From contig JAMOPE010000424.1 of the NCBI GenBank assembly GCA_027064785.1, positions 1-6,259 on the forward strand: a DNA stretch of 6,259 nucleotides. The letters are read 5' to 3'. This stretch comes from Geobacteraceae bacterium. Its GTDB lineage: Bacteria > Desulfobacterota > Desulfuromonadia > Desulfuromonadales > Geopsychrobacteraceae. The notes beneath the pieces are model-generated. The model searched no databases. It saw nothing but the letters and a program-made list of their open reading frames with translations, and had not been told where the DNA came from. The position numbers were made by a program, and so were the translations under genes. Shown here piece by piece: positions 5,601 to 6,259 of this stretch (positions are counted from its first letter, which is position 1; the number at the start of each line of letters is the position of its first letter).

Positions 5601-6176
5601 ATGAAAAATATTGCCAATTTTTTGTTCGAAGTCGGAATGTTGAAACGCACTCCGCGGACTGGATTCCAGTTTCTTGGTTCGGGGGCTGAATCGGTCGCGG
5701 AACACAGCTTTCGTACCGCAATGATCGGTTACACCTTGGCGCAGATGGATGGCAAAGTTGATGTCAGCCGGGTGTTACAGATGTGCCTGTTTCACGATAT
5801 CCCCGAAGCGCGGATTGGTGATCTTAACTATGTGAACAAGAAATATGTCAACGTCGATGAAAACAAGGCGATTGACGACCTAGCGGTTCAGTTGCCGTTT
5901 GGCGATGATTACCGGGCAACGCTTCATGAATTCAATGTCAGAGAGACGCGGGAAGCACAGCTGGCTCATGATGCTGATCAGCTGGAAATGGTCCTGTCGT
6001 TGAAGGAGCGTAAGGATCTGGGAAATCGTAACGCCGATGAGTGGTATCCCTTTTCCAAGTTACGCTTGAAGACTGAGATTGCCAAGGAACTGGCGGAGAC
6101 AATCTGGGAAACCGATTCGTCGAAGTGGTGGTTCGACGACAACCACAACTGGTGGGTTAACGGGCGAAATGAGTGA
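5601..6176 (+). CDS. HD-domain phosphohydrolase, YfbR/HDDC2-type (probable 5'-deoxynucleotidase)
   Basis: 191 residues, soluble, no signal peptide or membrane segment. The metal-binding HD signature is complete: AEHSFR (33-38, H35), LFHDIPEARIGDL (63-75, H65 and D66, plus E69 and D74, which in the E. coli YfbR family contact substrate or water) and HDADQLEM (123-130, D126 or D124 as the last ligand). YfbR-type enzymes remove the phosphate of deoxynucleoside 5'-monophosphates; the human relative HDDC2 belongs to the same group. The substrate of this member is inferred from family only. The N-terminus FLFEVGMLKRTPRTGF (7-22) is typical of the HDDC2-like group. The tail is rich in tryptophan (KWWFDDNHNWWVNG, 175-188). 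The start ATG has AGGA at 5593-5596, 4 nt upstream. It lies between two unrelated palindromic repeats and may be transcribed alone, though no clear promoter could be recognised. Confidence 0.87.
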   Translation: MKNIANFLFEVGMLKRTPRTGFQFLGSGAESVAEHSFRTAMIGYTLAQMDGKVDVSRVLQMCLFHDIPEARIGDLNYVNKKYVNVDENKAIDDLAVQLPFGDDYRATLHEFNVRETREAQLAHDADQLEMVLSLKERKDLGNRNADEWYPFSKLRLKTEIAKELAETIWETDSSKWWFDDNHNWWVNGRNE

Positions 6177-6201
6177 GAGCTGTACCCAATCTGCGTTGTT
6201 G

Positions 6202-6259
6202 CGGTAAAAATTCCATCCTCGACGTAGCTAGCGCTACGCCTGCGGGGTAATTTTTACCG
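6202..6259. repeat. Palindromic repeat at the window end, probably continuing beyond it
   Basis: CGGTAAAAATT (6202-6212) is the exact reverse complement of 6249-6259, and CGTAGC (6223-6228) that of GCTACG (6233-6238), with a TAGC loop. Both pairs share the same centre (6230.5), so this is one long palindrome interrupted by a 10-nt mismatched part on each side (3 of 10 pair). It begins 26 nt after the HD gene stop. The flank before it (ATCTGCGTTGTTG, 6190-6201 region) would be expected to be mirrored just past the window edge. It differs in sequence from the other repeats in the window. It may act as a transcript end structure. Confidence 0.7.

Noticed and set aside
5457..5705. Open frame of 82 codons on the - strand
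   Set aside because: It reads through the MITE-like repeat and the start of the HD gene; the product is repeat translation with no recognisable domain.

Overview
The window looks like ordinary chromosome from a Desulfuromonadales/Geobacter-type bacterium (the former deltaproteobacteria). This is inferred from the menaquinone (futalosine-route) protein MqnC, from a HisC whose wording resembles remembered Geobacter/Desulfuromonas proteins ([21 protein letters not shown]), and from the palindromic repeats between genes. No database search was possible, so the taxonomy is an inference. All seven genes are on the + strand.

Layout: 2-544, the C-terminal half of mqnC (cut by the window edge). 552-1138, a compact cassette: a DUF559/Vsr-like endonuclease gene (671-1027) with a nearly identical two-hairpin repeat of about 115 bp on each side, in direct orientation. 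1173-2222, hisC (histidine biosynthesis). 2209-3288, mutY (adenine DNA glycosylase), overlapping the end of hisC. 3311-3418, a third member of the same repeat family with its two halves in the opposite arrangement. 3444-4565, rnd (ribonuclease D). 4572-5441, an EamA/DMT-family membrane transporter starting 6 nt after rnd. 5459-5564, an unrelated MITE-like inverted repeat. 5601-6176, an HD-domain phosphohydrolase of the YfbR/HDDC2 type. 6202-6259, a third kind of palindrome that appears to run past the window end.

The main genes are housekeeping functions without an obvious shared pathway: menaquinone synthesis, histidine synthesis, oxidative DNA repair, RNA processing, transport and nucleotide hydrolysis. 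hisC-mutY overlap and rnd-eamA are 6 nt apart, so each pair is probably co-transcribed. Every intergenic gap longer than about 30 bp is occupied by a palindromic repeat.

The most interesting part is the DUF559 cassette. The nuclease gene fits exactly between two REP-like doublets: its Shine-Dalgarno sequence is the last bases of the left repeat and its stop codon is in the first bases of the right repeat. It is also poorer in G+C than its neighbours. This resembles in layout the REP/RAYT partnership, but with a PD-(D/E)XK/Vsr-like nuclease in place of a tyrosine transposase. A functional link between nuclease and repeat is a hypothesis, not something the sequence proves.
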